Origin: CAZHDI01 sp964531285
GTDB taxonomy: Bacteria > Pseudomonadota > Alphaproteobacteria > JAJFIK01
Direction of reading: 5' to 3'
NCBI GenBank assembly: GCA_964531285.1
Contig: CAZHDI010000089.1
Coordinates: 1 to 13,949, forward strand
Length of the DNA stretch: 13,949 nucleotides
Part shown: one piece after another, positions 13,926 through 13,949 of the stretch
Layout of the letters: every line of letters begins with the position of its first letter
How positions within the stretch are numbered: position 1 is the stretch's first letter
The notes under the pieces: generated by a model
Told to the model about the DNA's origin: nothing
Databases searched by the model: none
The model's input: only the letters and a program-made list of their open reading frames with translations
Translations under genes and position numbers: made by a program

Positions 13926-13949
13926 TCAGGCCTCCGGCGCTTCGTCCCC
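13926..13949 (-). CDS. gyrA: Last codons of a gene ending GDEAPEA, probably gyrA
   Basis: The minus strand reads GDEAPEA followed by TGA at the window edge. An acidic, Ala/Pro-rich tail is what DNA gyrase subunit A often ends with in alphaproteobacteria, and gyrA commonly precedes coaD in this order. Eight codons cannot prove identity; the call rests on synteny. Confidence 0.5.
   Translation of the reverse strand, partial: GDEAPEA

Overview
The window is high-GC DNA (mid-60s percent by eye) with almost gap-free coding. The genes are chromosomal housekeeping and sugar-nucleotide genes of an alphaproteobacterium. The best evidence is the right-hand block on the minus strand: end of gyrA, coaD, two cyclophilins, queA, tgt, an order I know from Rhizobiales and Caulobacterales. 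The protein style and the sugar genes suggest the Caulobacterales/Maricaulales/Hyphomonadaceae area, but that placement is inference. I see no transposase, integrase, phage gene, CRISPR array, tRNA or rRNA.

Layout. (1) Positions 1-2160, minus strand: glmS followed by glmM (cut by the left edge), the amino-sugar branch feeding peptidoglycan and LPS. (2) 2161-2505: a 345-bp divergent intergenic region with a small palindrome and a (CA)7 tract. (3) 2506-4610, plus strand: a UDP-glucuronate decarboxylase (UDP-xylose synthase) and a UDP-glucose 4-epimerase. (4) 4617-8667, minus strand: an AGE-family sugar isomerase, pgi and a single-domain mannose-1-phosphate guanylyltransferase. Together these suggest a route from fructose-6-phosphate to GDP-mannose, provided the AGE protein acts as the mannose-6-phosphate isomerase. 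(5) 8822-13949, minus strand: the gyrA-coaD-cyclophilin-cyclophilin-queA-[secreted unknown]-tgt block.

How they work together. Fructose-6-phosphate is the hub. GlmS takes it to glucosamine-6-phosphate and GlmM on to glucosamine-1-phosphate. Pgi links it to glucose-6-phosphate. The AGE protein and the guanylyltransferase probably lead to mannose donors. UXS and GalE make UDP-xylose and UDP-galactose. The region therefore looks like a precursor-supply cluster for surface polysaccharide, although no glycosyltransferase or export gene lies in view. QueA and Tgt belong to tRNA queuosine synthesis.

The strongest unusual signals are: (a) a Tgt that keeps its catalytic aspartates but has lost three of the four residues of the conserved structural zinc site; (b) a cysteine-rich secreted protein of unknown family inserted between queA and tgt; (c) an in-frame 12-bp triplicate at the tgt N-terminus and a perfect 9-bp GC hairpin in its leader; (d) an apparent non-canonical mannose-6-phosphate isomerase. 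I found no convincing wholly new multi-gene system.
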